From Halomonas sp. ALS9 (GTDB lineage Bacteria; Pseudomonadota; Gammaproteobacteria; Pseudomonadales; Halomonadaceae): a DNA stretch of 64,000 nt. Each line of letters opens with the position of its first letter. The stretch's first letter is position 1. This document shows, in pieces, positions 63,515-64,000 of the stretch. A program made the position numbers and the translations under genes. The stretch covers positions 55,508 through 119,507 of the forward strand of contig NZ_LXRG01000098.1 of assembly GCF_001651035.1 (NCBI RefSeq), in the 5' to 3' direction. The notes beneath the pieces were generated by a model. That model was given only the letters and a program-made list of their open reading frames with translations, was not told the DNA's origin and did not search any database.

Positions 63515-64000
63515 TGAACTGACCCCATAAACTTGGACAGTGAACAACTAAGCGGCCAAGGCCTGATTCCGGTACTGCACCGGACTCAGGCCTTTTAGTT
63601 TGGTCTTAATACGCTCGTGGTTGTAGTAATGGATATAGTGCCGGATGCCCGCCTGTAATTGCTCAATGGTGTCAAAGCTGTTCAGGTAAAAATATTCTGA
63701 CTTCAGCGTTCCAAAGAAGCTCTCCATCGCGGCATTATCTAGACAATTCCCCTTGCGTGACATGCTCTGGGTCACGCCCTGCTCGGCGAGCTTGCGCCTG
63801 TAAGCGGGCATCTGATATTGCCAGCCTTGATCGGAATGCAGTAGCGGCGCGTCTTGATCGGTCAGCTTGGCCAAGGCTTTTTTCAGCATTCCCCCGACTA
63901 ACGAGAACGCCGGCCGTTTCTGCATTGAGTAGGACACGATTTCCCCATTGTAGAGATCCATCACGGGAGACAGGTAGAGCTTTTCGCCTCGGACATTGAA
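63515..64000 (-). mobile_element. IS3-family insertion sequence (right part outside window)
   Basis: One end is visible. The terminal sequence starts near 63515 (TGAACTGACCCC, then ACTTGGACAG at 63531-63540), typical of IS3-group ends (TG..CC and T-T-G-G-A-C). The transposase gene reads away from this end toward the right edge. About 28 bases of host DNA separate it from tRNA-Ser. The other end and orfA lie outside. Confidence 0.8.
63548..64000 (-). CDS. IS3-family transposase, OrfB C-terminal part (runs off right edge)
   Basis: 150 codons are visible, from the window edge to a TAG at 63548. The DDE domain shows LLHSDQGWQYQ with the second catalytic Asp, CLDNAAMESFFGTLKSEYFY with the catalytic Glu, and the tail HYYNHERIKTKLKGLSPVQYR, all typical of IS3/IS150 group OrfB. 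The first Asp lies outside. The frame is intact within the window. Confidence 0.93.
   Translation of the reverse strand, partial: FNVRGEKLYLSPVMDLYNGEIVSYSMQKRPAFSLVGGMLKKALAKLTDQDAPLLHSDQGWQYQMPAYRRKLAEQGVTQSMSRKGNCLDNAAMESFFGTLKSEYFYLNSFDTIEQLQAGIRHYIHYYNHERIKTKLKGLSPVQYRNQALAA

Noticed and set aside
63400..64000. Integrative element attached at tRNA-Ser.
   Set aside because: Only an IS3 end and transposase are visible; no integrase gene or duplicated tRNA end was seen in the window.

Overview
The window looks like a chromosomal segment of a Halomonas-like gammaproteobacterium (Halomonadaceae). No taxonomic search was possible. The inference rests on the moderately high GC, gammaproteobacterial gene orders (rluE-nudJ-mnmA-hflD-purB; ftsK-lolA; clpS-clpA with infA, bpt and aat; pyrD-rmf-rlmKL), and a gene set typical of marine or halophilic relatives: a 532-residue isocitrate lyase, monomeric isocitrate dehydrogenase, a 180-kDa-class NAD-glutamate dehydrogenase and a TRAP transporter. 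Most of the DNA is ordinary, tightly packed core genome. The accessory parts are a nickel-uptake locus, a toxin-antitoxin pair, a TRAP/Ntn-hydrolase operon and an insertion sequence cut by the right edge.

Layout. 1-6.5 kb: truncated ycjX, a small membrane protein, a sugar-phosphate mutarotase, a GlsB-type membrane protein, a large DUF1266 protein, an NlpC/P60 lipoprotein and an MFS exporter. 6.5-12.4 kb: a complete Nik-type ABC importer (nikABCDE, minus strand), divergent nikR with a consensus NikR operator between them, and then slyD with a His-rich tail. 12.6-17.4 kb: small membrane and lipoproteins, aceA, a GNAT enzyme and the ribosomal oxygenase roxA. 17.4-22 kb: purB-hflD-mnmA-nudJ-rluE on the minus strand. 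22-29.5 kb: icd, then clpS-clpA converging on infA-bpt-aat, which together encode the bacterial N-degron pathway apart from ClpP. 29.6-38 kb: ftsK, lolA, rarA (opposite strand), a hemerythrin-like protein, murI and trmA. 38-49 kb: gdhB, pyrD, rmf, rlmKL, a glutaredoxin-like protein, a WGR-like small protein and pdxB. 49-53.6 kb: yefM-yoeB, htpX, an AlaA-type aminotransferase, a YlqF/RbgA-type GTPase and msrB. 53.7-58.3 kb: a TRAP importer with a cytoplasmic gamma-glutamyltransferase-fold hydrolase. 58.6-59.4 kb: an array of three alternating tRNA-Glu(UUC)/tRNA-Gly(GCC) pairs followed by decayed copies. 59.5-64 kb: a YadGH-type ABC exporter, queF, a YdjA-type nitroreductase, a thioesterase, tRNA-Ser(GGA) and an IS3-family element.

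Functional themes are translation and its modification (rluE, mnmA, trmA, rlmKL, queF, roxA, infA, rmf, ten tRNA genes or remnants), the isocitrate branch point (aceA and icd), regulated proteolysis (clpSA, bpt, aat, htpX), and nickel acquisition under NikR. The least expected structural signal is recurrent: short 14-17 nt direct tandem duplications or triplications appear in many of the intergenic gaps, unrelated in sequence to each other.
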